NCBI RefSeq assembly: GCF_046506625.1
Contig: NZ_JBKFFP010000011.1
Location: 29,381 to 93,380, forward strand
Source of the DNA: Zhengella sedimenti
GTDB lineage: Bacteria > Pseudomonadota > Alphaproteobacteria > Rhizobiales > Rhizobiaceae
Direction: 5' to 3'
Length of the DNA: 64,000 nt
Part shown: piece by piece, positions 47,774 through 56,096 of the stretch
Position numbering within the stretch: position 1 is the first letter of the stretch
Layout of the letters: every line of letters begins with the position of its first letter
Notes under the pieces: model-generated
What the model saw: only the letters and a program-made list of their open reading frames with translations
Told to the model about the DNA's origin: nothing
The model's database searches: none
Made by a program: the position numbers and the translations under genes

Positions 47774-49273
47774 TCAGTAACGCAAGACCTGGCGCAGGAT
47801 CTGCCCGTTGCGCTCGATCGCGAACCGCCACCAGCGGCTGCGCTCCATCGCGAGCCGGTTCAACTGGTCGGCATTGCGGATCTCCTCGCCATTGACCTCG
47901 ACGACGATGTCACCGGGACGCAGGCCGAAGCGCGCCGACGGCGAATTGCGCGCCGTTTCGGTAATGACCACCCCCTGACGGCTCTCCGGCAGGCGCAGTT
48001 TCTGGGCAAGCCGCGGCGACAGTTCCGAAACCGTCGCGCCGGCAAACGGGCTGTCACCCTCGATCTGGAGCGTGCTCGTGGCGCTCATGCCTTCAGGCGC
48101 ACGCTCCAGCGTGACCGCGACGGCTTGCAATCGCCCGCGCCGCAGCACTTGGAAATCCACCCGCGCACCCGCGCTTTCGGTCGCCAGCCGGTAGCCCAGC
48201 GCATCCGGGTTCTCGATTGCCCGGCCATTCATCGCCAGCAGCACGTCGCCGGGCTGCAGCGCGCCCTTCTCCGCCGGGCTTCCCGGCGTGATGTTCTCGA
48301 CCAACGCGCCGGTGGGATGATCCATGCCGAGTGCCTCGGCCGTTTGCGCATCGACGGGGGCAAATGCGGCGCCGAGCCAGGGCCGCTCAAAATAATCCCC
48401 GCCATTGCGCGCCACGTTGACCACGGCGCGCACCATGATGGAGGGAATGGCAAAGCCGATGCCGTTCGATCCGCCGGAGCGCGTGAAGATCGCCGTGTTG
48501 ATGCCGACGAGTTCGCCGGCCATGTTGATCAGGGCACCGCCCGAATTGCCCGGATTGATGGCCGCGTCCGTCTGAATGAAGAACCCGAAGTCGGTGACAC
48601 CGATATGCGACCGCGCCAGCGCGGAAACGATCCCCGACGTCGTCGTCTGCCCGACACCGAACGGATTGCCGATCGCCAGCACCAGGTCACCCACTTCCAG
48701 CGCGTCTGAATCGCCAAGCTGCAGGAAGGGCAAGGGCCGGTCGGAATCGATTCTGAGCACCGCCAGATCGACGGTTTCGTCCTTGAGCAGCACCTCGCTC
48801 TCGAATTCACGCCCGTCGGCCAGGGCGACCTTCACCTCGTCGCCGCCGCGGATGACGTGATAATTGGTGACGACAAGGCCCGCGGCATCGACGATCACGC
48901 CGGAGCCAAGCGATTGCTGCACACGCGGGCGCGCAGGCCTGCCGCCGCCGAAGAACTGTTCGAAGAAGGGATCGCCCGCGAAGGGGGATACGGGCTGGCG
49001 CACCTCGGACTTTGCATAGACGTTGACCACCGCCGGTGCGGTTCGCTTCACCAGCGGCGCGAAGGACAGTTCCATCTCGCGGCGCCCGAAGGGCACACGC
49101 TTGCCACTATCCGCGGTCGCGGCCTGTCCAGCCGCTCCCTGTTCCTGCTGCGTGCCGCGCAGCAACTCGCCAAGCAGGTCACGCATCCCGCCCTCGCCTT
49201 GCGCATGCGATGCCGCAGCCGTCAGGACAAGGGCGAGCAGGCCAGCCAGCACACCGGAAAACAAACGCGCCAT
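47774..49273 (-). CDS. DegQ/DegP-type periplasmic serine protease (HtrA)
   Basis: 499-residue quality-control protease. Signal peptide about 1-24 (ending ASHAQ). Trypsin-like domain with the triad His139 (VTNYHV), Asp169 (VDLAVL) and Ser244 (PGNSGGAL). Two PDZ domains follow (about 280-370, GAFAPVD to NITPGSPAEKGALQPGDV; and about 400-495, NSPSARFGLRPGDIVVEVNG). The frame extends 46 codons upstream, but the start at 49273 gives the signal peptide and has AGGGAG upstream. It is the first gene of degP-rarA-membrane protein. Confidence 0.95.
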   Translation of the reverse strand: MARLFSGVLAGLLALVLTAAASHAQGEGGMRDLLGELLRGTQQEQGAAGQAATADSGKRVPFGRREMELSFAPLVKRTAPAVVNVYAKSEVRQPVSPFAGDPFFEQFFGGGRPARPRVQQSLGSGVIVDAAGLVVTNYHVIRGGDEVKVALADGREFESEVLLKDETVDLAVLRIDSDRPLPFLQLGDSDALEVGDLVLAIGNPFGVGQTTTSGIVSALARSHIGVTDFGFFIQTDAAINPGNSGGALINMAGELVGINTAIFTRSGGSNGIGFAIPSIMVRAVVNVARNGGDYFERPWLGAAFAPVDAQTAEALGMDHPTGALVENITPGSPAEKGALQPGDVLLAMNGRAIENPDALGYRLATESAGARVDFQVLRRGRLQAVAVTLERAPEGMSATSTLQIEGDSPFAGATVSELSPRLAQKLRLPESRQGVVITETARNSPSARFGLRPGDIVVEVNGEEIRNADQLNRLAMERSRWWRFAIERNGQILRQVLRY

Positions 49274-49413
49274 CCCTTGATACTCCCTCTTGAATGTCCC
49301 CGATCCCCTGATTCGGACCCTAACAAGTCTTGCATGCCACTTCGACCATTTGAGGACGAAGCGGCAACGGGGAAAAATTGCCGCACATTGGCGCGGACAC
49401 GATTGCACCATGC

Positions 49414-49442
49414 AAAAAGGCCGCCCCGTTTCCGGAGCGGCC
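49414..49442 (-). terminator. Rho-independent terminator closing the ribosomal cluster after rplQ
   Basis: On the minus strand GGCCGCTCCG/CGGGGCGGCC (one mismatch) with a GAAA loop is followed by TTTTT. It lies 30 bases after the rplQ stop and ends the leftward S10-spc-alpha transcription. Confidence 0.93.
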
Positions 49443-49471
49443 CTGGTCTGGTCCCGGCAGGACGGAAGCGA

Positions 49472-49900
49472 TCAGGCTTCCTCGCCCTCGGCAGCCGCTT
49501 CGGCTTCCACACGGGCACGGTCGGCCGCGCCCTTGGCGTCGACGTCGCGGTCAACGAGTTCGATGACCGCCATCGGCGCGTTGTCGCCATGCCGGAAACC
49601 CGCCTTCAGCACGCGGGTGTAGCCGCCATTGCGCTCCTGGTAGCGCGGGCCGAGCACGTCGAACAGCTTCTTGACCTGCTGCACGTCGCGGATGCGGGAA
49701 ATCGCCTGGCGGCGGGCATGAAGGTCGCCACGCTTGCCGAGCGTGATCAGCTTGTCGACGATGGAGCGCAGTTCCTTCGCCTTGGGCAGGGTCGTGACGA
49801 TCTGCTCATGCTCGATGAGGCTCGCCGCCATGTTGGCGAACATCGCCTTGCGGTGGCTGTGGGTGCGGTTCAGCTTGCGGTTGGCGTTGCCGTGTCTCAT
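49472..49900 (-). CDS. rplQ: 50S ribosomal protein L17
   Basis: 142 residues; the start MRHGNANRKLNRTHSHRKAM is the family signature. The protein lies near the peptide exit tunnel. An acidic Ala/Glu-rich C-terminal extension (about 120-142) is longer than in E. coli and usual in alphaproteobacteria. It is the last gene of the alpha operon, after rpoA. Confidence 0.98.
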   Translation of the reverse strand: MRHGNANRKLNRTHSHRKAMFANMAASLIEHEQIVTTLPKAKELRSIVDKLITLGKRGDLHARRQAISRIRDVQQVKKLFDVLGPRYQERNGGYTRVLKAGFRHGDNAPMAVIELVDRDVDAKGAADRARVEAEAAAEGEEA

Positions 49901-49973
49901 TTGCCTTCTCCTTGAAGTATGTCCGCGCCCTAGGTCTTGAGAACGCGGCCCTGTTGGTCATGCGATGGAGGAA

Positions 49974-49994
49974 CTGCCGGGAAAGCCCCGGCAG
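49974..49994 (-). repeat. Hairpin in the rpoA-rplQ spacer
   Basis: CTGCCGGG (49974-49981) and CCCGGCAG (49987-49994), a perfect 8-bp stem with a 5-base loop, directly after the rpoA stop. No T run follows. Confidence 0.6.
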
Positions 49995-50001
49995 CCATGT
50001 C

Positions 50002-51012
50002 TCAGTACTGGTCCTCGTAGCGCTTGGCGAGGTCCTCGATGTTGTCCGGCGGCCAGTCCGGCACTTCCATGCCCAGATGCAGGCCCATCGACGCAAGCAC
50101 TTCCTTGATCTCGTTGAGCGACTTGCGGCCGAAATTCGGCGTGCGCAGCATTTCCGCCTCGGTCTTCTGGATCAGGTCGCCGATATAGACGATGTTGTCG
50201 TTCTTCAGGCAGTTGGCCGAACGGACGGACAGTTCCAGTTCGTCCACCTTCTTCAGGAGCGCAGGGTTGAAGGCAAGCTCCGTGACCTGCTCGGCCGGCT
50301 GGTCCTTCTGCGGCTCGTCGAAATTGACGAAGATCGAAAGCTGGTCCTGCAGGATGCGTGCCGCATAGGCTACCGCGTCCTCGCCGGAGATCGAACCGTC
50401 CGTCTCGATCGTCATGGTCAGCTTGTCATAGTCGAGCACCTGGCCCTCGCGGGTGTTCTCGACCTTGTAGGAGCACTTGCGCACCGGGGAATACAGGCTG
50501 TCGACCGGGATGAGGCCGATGGGTGAATCCTCGGAACGGTTGCGCTCGGCCGGGACATAGCCCTTGCCGGTATTGACGGTGAACTCCATGCGGATTTCCG
50601 CGCCCTGGTCCAGCGTGCACAGCACGTGGTCGGGGTTAAGGATTTCAACGTCGCCGACCGTCTGGATGTCGCCTGCCGTCACAATGCCCGGACCCTGCTT
50701 GCGCACGACCATCCGCTTCGGGCCCTCGCCTTCCATGCGGATGGCGATTTCCTTGATGTTGAGCACGATGTCGGTCACGTCCTCGCGCACGCCGGCGATC
50801 GAGGAGAATTCATGCAGGACGCCATCGATCTGCACCGCCGTCACGGCGGCACCGCGCAGCGAGGACAGCAGCACGCGGCGCAGCGCGTTGCCGAGCGTCA
50901 GGCCGAAACCGCGTTCCAGCGGCTCCGCGACAAGCGTCGTCAGGTTGCCCTTCTTCGACGTGAATTCCACGCCGTTGGGCTTGATCAGTTCTTGCCAGTT
51001 CTTCTGGATCAT
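50002..51012 (-). CDS. rpoA: DNA-directed RNA polymerase alpha subunit
   Basis: 336 residues. The N-terminal domain (about 1-235, with RGFGLTLGNALRRVLLSSLRG as the dimerisation signature split over two strands) assembles the enzyme. A linker leads to the C-terminal domain with RSANCLKNDNIVYIGDL (the Arg that contacts UP elements and activators) and TPNFGRKSLNEIKE. The ATG at 51012 has AAGGACA upstream; an in-frame ATG 12 codons earlier is unlikely. Confidence 0.98.
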   Translation of the reverse strand: MIQKNWQELIKPNGVEFTSKKGNLTTLVAEPLERGFGLTLGNALRRVLLSSLRGAAVTAVQIDGVLHEFSSIAGVREDVTDIVLNIKEIAIRMEGEGPKRMVVRKQGPGIVTAGDIQTVGDVEILNPDHVLCTLDQGAEIRMEFTVNTGKGYVPAERNRSEDSPIGLIPVDSLYSPVRKCSYKVENTREGQVLDYDKLTMTIETDGSISGEDAVAYAARILQDQLSIFVNFDEPQKDQPAEQVTELAFNPALLKKVDELELSVRSANCLKNDNIVYIGDLIQKTEAEMLRTPNFGRKSLNEIKEVLASMGLHLGMEVPDWPPDNIEDLAKRYEDQY

Positions 51013-51107
51013 GTGGACTTGTCCTTCCGGTGCTCCCGCACCATCCAATCGTGCGGGGCGACATGGAAACCGCAGAGGACCGGACGAAACCGTTCATGCG
51101 GAAGGTG

Positions 51108-51132
51108 ACAAAAGGGCCGCGTCAGACGCGGC
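51108..51132 (-). terminator. Terminator-like hairpin around the rpsK stop codon
   Basis: GCCGCGTC and GACGCGGC (51116-51132) pair with the rpsK TGA in the loop; on the minus strand CCTTTTG follows. It precedes rpoA by about 100 bases and may lower or process the message between the two. Confidence 0.4.
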
Positions 51133-51511
51133 GCTTCTTGCGCGGGCGGCAACCGTTGTGCGGGATCGGCGTGACGTCACGGATCGAGGTGATCGTGAAA
51201 CCGGCGGCCTGCAGCGCGCGCAGGGCCGACTCACGGCCGGATCCCGGACCGCGCACTTCCACTTCCAGCATCTTCATGCCGTGCTCGGCCGCCTTCTTGG
51301 CGCAATCTTCCGCCGCGACCTGGGCAGCGAAGGGGGTCGACTTGCGCGAACCCTTGAAGCCCTGCGCACCGGCCGATGACCAGGCGATCGCGTTGCCTTG
51401 GGCATCGGTGATCGTGATCATCGTGTTGTTGAAGGTGGAGTTGACGTGGGCGACGCCCGACGAGATGTTCTTGCGTTCGCGGCGGCGAACACGAGCGGCT
51501 TCCTTGGCCAT
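51122..51511 (-). CDS. rpsK: 30S ribosomal protein S11
   Basis: 129 residues on the platform of the small subunit, next to the mRNA exit. ITDAQGNAIAWSSAGAQGFKGSRKSTPFAA (recognition part) and PIPHNGCRPRKKRRV at the end match S11. It follows rpsM after a 125-base spacer. Confidence 0.98.
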   Translation of the reverse strand: MAKEAARVRRRERKNISSGVAHVNSTFNNTMITITDAQGNAIAWSSAGAQGFKGSRKSTPFAAQVAAEDCAKKAAEHGMKMLEVEVRGPGSGRESALRALQAAGFTITSIRDVTPIPHNGCRPRKKRRV

Positions 51512-51636
51512 GGTCTTCCTTTCGTTACGATATCAACACCGCCGTAACGCCGGCGGCTACACCTGGAACCGAAACCGGCAAAGCGGCGGCCGGGGCGAAC
51601 CCGTTGCGCCAGCCGCTTCCCGCGTTCGGCTCCGGA

Positions 51637-52005
51637 TTACTTCTTCTTGCCGGCAATCGCCTTGGCCGGACCCTTGCGGGTGCGCGCATTGGTATGCGTG
51701 CGCTGGCCACGGACCGGCAGGCCGCGCCGGTGACGCAGGCCGCGATAGCAGCCAAGGTCCATCAGGCGCTTGATGTTGAGCTGGACTTCGCGGCGCAGGT
51801 CGCCCTCGACCCGGTAATCGCGGTCGATGGTCTCGCGAACCTGAAGCACTTCCGCGTCGGTCAGTTCGTGCACGCGGCGCGCGGCCGGGATGTTGCACTT
51901 CTCGATGATTTCCTGGGCGAACTTCGGACCGATCCCGTGGATATACTGCAGCGCGATCACGACGCGCTTGTTGGTCGGAATGTTCACACCGGCAATACGT
52001 GCCAT
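51637..52005 (-). CDS. rpsM: 30S ribosomal protein S13
   Basis: 122 residues contacting the P-site tRNA and L5 at the subunit interface. MARIAGVNIPTNKRVVIALQ and the basic tail RGQRTHTNARTRKGPAKAIA are family signatures. First gene of the alpha operon proper; a terminator-like hairpin separates it from adk. Confidence 0.98.
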   Translation of the reverse strand: MARIAGVNIPTNKRVVIALQYIHGIGPKFAQEIIEKCNIPAARRVHELTDAEVLQVRETIDRDYRVEGDLRREVQLNIKRLMDLGCYRGLRHRRGLPVRGQRTHTNARTRKGPAKAIAGKKK

Positions 52006-52094
52006 CTTCTTTCACTCCATGTCGGCCGGCCATGCCGGCGCCTGATGATCTAGACCCGCGTCCGGTGGAGGCCGGCCCATGCGGGCGGTTCAAT

Positions 52095-52118
52095 GAACAA
52101 ACCGCCCTTGAAGGGCGG
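52095..52118 (-). terminator. Terminator-like hairpin between adk and rpsM
   Basis: CCGCCCTT and AAGGGCGG (52102-52118) pair across one base (6-bp stem with a 5-base loop in practice); on the minus strand TTTGTTC follows. It lies inside the ribosomal cluster, about 88 bases after adk and 90 before rpsM. Confidence 0.5.
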
Positions 52119-52206
52119 CTTGATCCATTCTGTCCATGAGACGCGCCGCTATGCCACGGGTCGGCGTATTCGTCAACCCTTGAAAACGGGCATCAGTACT
52201 CGCCGG

Positions 52207-52791
52207 TCAAAGCGAGGCGAGTACGTCTTCGATCTGCGCCGTGACACCGTCGATGGAGTCCATCCCGTCAACGGTCCGCCGCATGCCCTTGGCATGATAA
52301 TAGCCGGTCAGCGGCGCGGTCTTCTTGTAGTATTCGCGCAGGCGCTCGTCGAAGACCTCCGGGTTGTCATCCTTGCGGACAGGCTCCCCGGCGGCCTTGG
52401 CGTCTTCGGCGCGCTTCACGATGCGCCCCACAAGGGCCTTGTCGTCGACAACCAGTTCGATCACGGCGTCGAGCTTCATGCCCTTGGATGACAGCATCTC
52501 CTCCACGGCATCGGCCTGGGCCAGCGTGCGCGGATAGCCGTCGAGGATGAAGCCGTTGGCGCAGTCGGGCGCGTCGATCCGCTCCGAGACGATGGCATTG
52601 ACGATCGCGTCGGACACCAGCTCACCGGCATCCATCACGGCCTTGGCCTTCAGCCCCACCTCGGTTTCCGCCTTCACGGCGGCCCGCAGCATGTCCCCTG
52701 TGGAGAGCTGGGGAATGCCGTGTTTTTCGACCAGGCGCGTGGCCTGGGTGCCCTTTCCCGCTCCGGGCGGTCCCAGCAGTATCAGTCTCAT
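52207..52791 (-). CDS. adk: Adenylate kinase
   Basis: Interconverts ATP + AMP and 2 ADP. 194 residues, the short form without a zinc-binding LID. The P-loop is LGPPGAGKGTQA, followed by STGDMLRAAV and DGYPRTLAQADAVEEML; RKDDNPEVFDERLREY closes the LID region. It overlaps secY by 4 bases, the classic spc-operon arrangement. Confidence 0.98.
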   Translation of the reverse strand: MRLILLGPPGAGKGTQATRLVEKHGIPQLSTGDMLRAAVKAETEVGLKAKAVMDAGELVSDAIVNAIVSERIDAPDCANGFILDGYPRTLAQADAVEEMLSSKGMKLDAVIELVVDDKALVGRIVKRAEDAKAAGEPVRKDDNPEVFDERLREYYKKTAPLTGYYHAKGMRRTVDGMDSIDGVTAQIEDVLASL

Positions 52792-54128
52792 CGTCCCCTC
52801 TTTCCCCCTCTCAGCTTGGATTTCTTGATCAGCCCCTCATACTGGTGGGCGATCAGGTGACCCTGGACCTGCGCGACCGTGTCAAGCGTGACGCTGACGA
52901 CGATCAGCAGGGATGTTCCGCCGAGATAGAACGGAACGCCGGTCGCCGAAATTAGAAATTCGGGTAAGAGACACACCAGAACCAGGTAGATCGCGCCGAC
53001 AAGCGTGATCCGGGTCAGGACATAATCGATGTATTCGGCGGTCCGCTCGCCGGGCCGGTAGCCCGGAATGAAACCGGAATGCTTCTTGAGCTGGTCGGCC
53101 GTGTCCTTCGGGTTGAACACGATCGCCGTGTAGAAGAAGGCGAAGAACATGATCAGCGCGGCATAAAGCGCCATGTAGATGGGCTGGCCGTGACCGAGCG
53201 CCGCCAGGATCGTGGACGCCCATGCCGGCATGTCGGTATTGCTGGAGAAGCCTGCAATGGTGGCGGGCAGCAGCAACAGCGACGACGCGAAGATCGGCGG
53301 AATGACGCCGGCCGTGTTCAGCTTCAGCGGCAGGTGCGACGTGTCGCCCTGGAACATCCGGTTGCCGACCTGACGTTTCGGGTACTGGATCAGCAGGCGC
53401 CGCTGGGCACGCTCGAAGAACACGATCACGGCGATGACGATGATCGCCAGCGCGATGATGGCGAGAATGATGCCCGTCGACAGCGCGCCGGTGCGGCCCA
53501 GTTCCAGCGTTCCGGTGATCGCGGAAGGCAGGCCCGCGACGATGCCGGCGAAGATGATCAGCGAAATGCCGTTGCCGATGCCGCGCGCGGTGATCTGCTC
53601 GCCGAGCCACATCAGGAACATCGTGCCGCCGACCAGCGTGATCACGGCGGAAATGCGGAAGAACCAGCCCGGATCGGTAACGATGCCTGCCCCGCCTTCA
53701 AGCCCGACAGCGATGCCGTAGGCCTGCACGGTCGCCAGCAGAACGGTACCGTAACGGGTGTACTGGTTGATGATCTTGCGGCCCTGCTCGCCCTCCTTCT
53801 TCAGCTGTTCGAGCGTCGGCACGACCGACGTCATCAGCTGCATGATGATGGAGGCGGAAATGTAGGGCATGATGCCGAGCGCGAAGATCGCCATGCGCTC
53901 CACGGCGCCGCCGGCAAACATGTTGAACATGCCGAGCACACCGCGGCTCTGCTGTTCGAACGCCTGCGCGAAGGCATCCGGGTCGATGCCGGGAATGGGA
54001 ATGTAGGTGCCGAGCCGGTAAACCAGCAGCGCGCCGAGCGTGAACCAGATTCTCTTCTTGAGATCCTCGGCCTTCGCAAAGGCGGAAAAATTCAGATTGG
54101 ATGCCAGTTGTTCAGCAGCCGACGCCAT
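52788..54128 (-). CDS. secY: Preprotein translocase subunit SecY
   Basis: 446 residues with ten membrane helices forming the protein-conducting channel. Helix 2 contains NMFAGGAVERMAIFALGIMP, the cytoplasmic loops include TQYPKRQ-like IQYPKRQVGNR and KKHSGFIPGYRPGERTAEYI. The stop overlaps the adk start. A 170-base spacer with a hairpin separates it from rplO. Confidence 0.98.
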   Translation of the reverse strand: MASAAEQLASNLNFSAFAKAEDLKKRIWFTLGALLVYRLGTYIPIPGIDPDAFAQAFEQQSRGVLGMFNMFAGGAVERMAIFALGIMPYISASIIMQLMTSVVPTLEQLKKEGEQGRKIINQYTRYGTVLLATVQAYGIAVGLEGGAGIVTDPGWFFRISAVITLVGGTMFLMWLGEQITARGIGNGISLIIFAGIVAGLPSAITGTLELGRTGALSTGIILAIIALAIIVIAVIVFFERAQRRLLIQYPKRQVGNRMFQGDTSHLPLKLNTAGVIPPIFASSLLLLPATIAGFSSNTDMPAWASTILAALGHGQPIYMALYAALIMFFAFFYTAIVFNPKDTADQLKKHSGFIPGYRPGERTAEYIDYVLTRITLVGAIYLVLVCLLPEFLISATGVPFYLGGTSLLIVVSVTLDTVAQVQGHLIAHQYEGLIKKSKLRGGKRGR

Positions 54129-54263
54129 GTATCGATCTCCGCTAGTGTGCGGCCCTGGCGAATGAGGCTTGATGCTGGTCGCCGGGCCACCGGATCAGGC
54201 AGGTATTGCGATCGCCCGAATAAGGCCGAGGACACGAGATAGGCCCCGGCTGGCAAAGATGCA

Positions 54264-54285
54264 AGCGGCGGCCGGAGCCGCCGCT
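54264..54285 (-). repeat. Hairpin in the rplO-secY spacer
   Basis: AGCGGCGGC and GCCGCCGCT (54264-54285), a perfect 9-bp stem with a CGGA tetraloop, 14 bases after the rplO stop. No T run follows, so it is more likely a processing or stability element. Confidence 0.6.
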
Positions 54286-54298
54286 GTCACATCCGCGC

Positions 54299-54772
54299 TT
54301 ATTCAGCGCTTTCCTTGGCCGGGACGGCAACCGAACCGCCCGCCTTCTCGATCTTTTCGACCGCCGACCTGGAGGCACCAGCCGCCGTGATCGTCAGCTT
54401 GGCGGAAAGTTCGCCGTCACCGAGGATGCGGACGCCGTCCTTGACCCGGCGGATCACACCGGCAGCCACAAGGGCGGCCGCGTCGACGGTTGCGCCGGCA
54501 TCCAGCTTGCCCGCATCGACGGCAGCCTGCAGGCGGCCGACCGACACGATGTTGAGGTCCTTGCCGAAGATGTTCTTGAAGCCACGCTTCGGCAGACGGC
54601 GGTAGATCGGCATCTGGCCGCCCTCGAAACCGTTCACGGCAACGCCCGAACGGGACTTCTGGCCCTTCACGCCGCGGCCGCCGGTCTTGCCCTTGCCGGA
54701 ACCGATGCCCCGGCCGACGCGCTTGCGCGAATGGGTCGCGCCTTCGGCATCACGAAGTTCATTGAGTTTCAT
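54299..54772 (-). CDS. rplO: 50S ribosomal protein L15
   Basis: 157 residues. The Gly/Arg/Lys-rich N-terminal arm (RKRVGRGIGSGKGKTGGRGV) threads through 23S rRNA; GFEGGQMPIYRRLPKRGF is the family signature. It follows rpmD after 20 bases. Confidence 0.98.
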   Translation of the reverse strand: MKLNELRDAEGATHSRKRVGRGIGSGKGKTGGRGVKGQKSRSGVAVNGFEGGQMPIYRRLPKRGFKNIFGKDLNIVSVGRLQAAVDAGKLDAGATVDAAALVAAGVIRRVKDGVRILGDGELSAKLTITAAGASRSAVEKIEKAGGSVAVPAKESAE

Positions 54773-54792
54773 AATCGTGCTCCCTGCCGCTC

Positions 54793-54993
54793 TCAGGCTT
54801 CGTCGACGACGCGCACGAGATGCGCGACTTTGGCGATCATGCCGCGGACGGCCGGAGTGTCTTCCAGCGTGCTGCGGCGATGCATCTTGTTCAGTCCCAG
54901 GCCGACGAGCGTGGCGCGCTGGTCGGCGGGACGGCGGATGGGGCTTCCGGTCTGTTCGACGGTCACCGTCTTGCCCGTTTTCTTCTCAGCCAT
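54793..54993 (-). CDS. rpmD: 50S ribosomal protein L30
   Basis: 66 residues: KTVTVEQTGSPIRRPADQRA then TLVGLGLNKMHRRSTLEDTP. The longer frame from 55044 overlaps the rpsE spacer and lacks conservation; the ATG at 54993 is the family start. Confidence 0.96.
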   Translation of the reverse strand: MAEKKTGKTVTVEQTGSPIRRPADQRATLVGLGLNKMHRRSTLEDTPAVRGMIAKVAHLVRVVDEA

Positions 54994-55056
54994 TTTCTCA
55001 TTCCCAATCAATGGAGCGCCCTGCGATTGCGGCGCTGACGACATCTGCCGGCGGGA

Positions 55057-55614
55057 TTATTCCTCGCCACCAACCGTTTCATGGCGGCGCGCCTGCAAGG
55101 TGGCATACTTGATGCCACGCTGGGCGGCCACGTCCTTCGGATGAAGCTGGTGCTTCAGCGCGTCGAAGGTGGCGCGAACCATGTTGTAGGGGTTGGAGGT
55201 GCCGAGCGACTTGGCAACCACGTCCTGGACGCCCAGCGTCTCGAACACGGCGCGCATCGGACCACCGGCGATGATGCCGGTACCGGGCTTGGCGGCGCGC
55301 AGCAGGACCTTGCCGGCGCCATGGCGCCCGGCCACGTCGTGGTGCAGCGTACGGCCGGACCGCAGCGGGACGAAGATCATGTCGCGCTTGGCCGCCTCGG
55401 TGGCCTTGCGGATCGCCTCCGGCACTTCGCGGGCCTTGCCGTGGCCGAAGCCCACGCGGCCCTTCTGGTCGCCGACGACGACGAGCGCGGCAAAGCCGAA
55501 GCGGCGGCCGCCCTTGACGACCTTGGCGACGCGATTGATGTGGACAAGCTTGTCGACGAATTCGCTGTCGCGCTCTTCACGCTCGCGGCGATCGTCCCTG
55601 CGGTTCTGTGCCAT
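55057..55614 (-). CDS. rpsE: 30S ribosomal protein S5
   Basis: 185 residues of the mRNA entry channel, important for decoding accuracy. HINRVAKVVKGGRRFGFAAL, GFGHGKAREVPEAI and the second-domain GAGKVLLRAAKPGTGIIAGG match S5. A basic/acidic N-terminal extension (RRDDRREREERDSEF) is usual here. Confidence 0.98.
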   Translation of the reverse strand: MAQNRRDDRREREERDSEFVDKLVHINRVAKVVKGGRRFGFAALVVVGDQKGRVGFGHGKAREVPEAIRKATEAAKRDMIFVPLRSGRTLHHDVAGRHGAGKVLLRAAKPGTGIIAGGPMRAVFETLGVQDVVAKSLGTSNPYNMVRATFDALKHQLHPKDVAAQRGIKYATLQARRHETVGGEE

Positions 55615-55666
55615 ATCCTGGTTCCTTTTTCTTTTCCGGTAGCACGGGTTGACATAAAACGCCCGA

Positions 55667-55703
55667 AGGCCGGCCGTCCCTTACACGGGCTCGCGGCCGG
55701 CCT
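55667..55703 (-). repeat. Inverted repeat in the rplR-rpsE spacer
   Basis: AGGCCGGCCG (55667-55676) and CGGCCGGCCT (55694-55703), perfect 10-base arms with an inner CCC/GGG pairing. It sits in the 110-base spacer after rplR. Confidence 0.6.
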
Positions 55704-55724
55704 CAAGACCTTGTTTGCACCTGG

Positions 55725-56084
55725 TCAGAACGCCAGGCCGCCCTCGCGGGCCGCATCGGCGAGCGCCTTGACGCGGCCGTGATAGATGTAGGGCCCGCGA
55801 TCGAACACCACTTCGGTGACACCGGCCTCCTTGGCACGCGCCGCCACCAGCTTGCCGACTTCCACGGCAGCGGCCGTGTCGGCGCCGGTCTTCAGCTTGC
55901 CCTTGAGATCCTTGTCCAAGGTCGAGGCGGCGGCAACGGTACGGCCGTTGGCGTCGTCGATGATCTGGACATAGATGTTCTTGGACGAACGGTAGACCGA
56001 CAGGCGCGGACGCCCGCTGGATACCGCCTTGATCTTGCGGCGGATGCGGGATGCCCGGCGCTGGGTCGCAACTTTCGAAGCCAT
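55725..56084 (-). CDS. rplR: 50S ribosomal protein L18
   Basis: 119 residues, binds 5S rRNA with L5 and L25. RRKIKAVSSGRPRLSVYRSS, NIYVQIIDDANGRTVAAAST and the C-terminal FDRGPYIYHGRVKALADAAR are typical. Confidence 0.97.
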   Translation of the reverse strand: MASKVATQRRASRIRRKIKAVSSGRPRLSVYRSSKNIYVQIIDDANGRTVAAASTLDKDLKGKLKTGADTAAAVEVGKLVAARAKEAGVTEVVFDRGPYIYHGRVKALADAAREGGLAF

Positions 56085-56096
56085 GACGGCCGCTCC

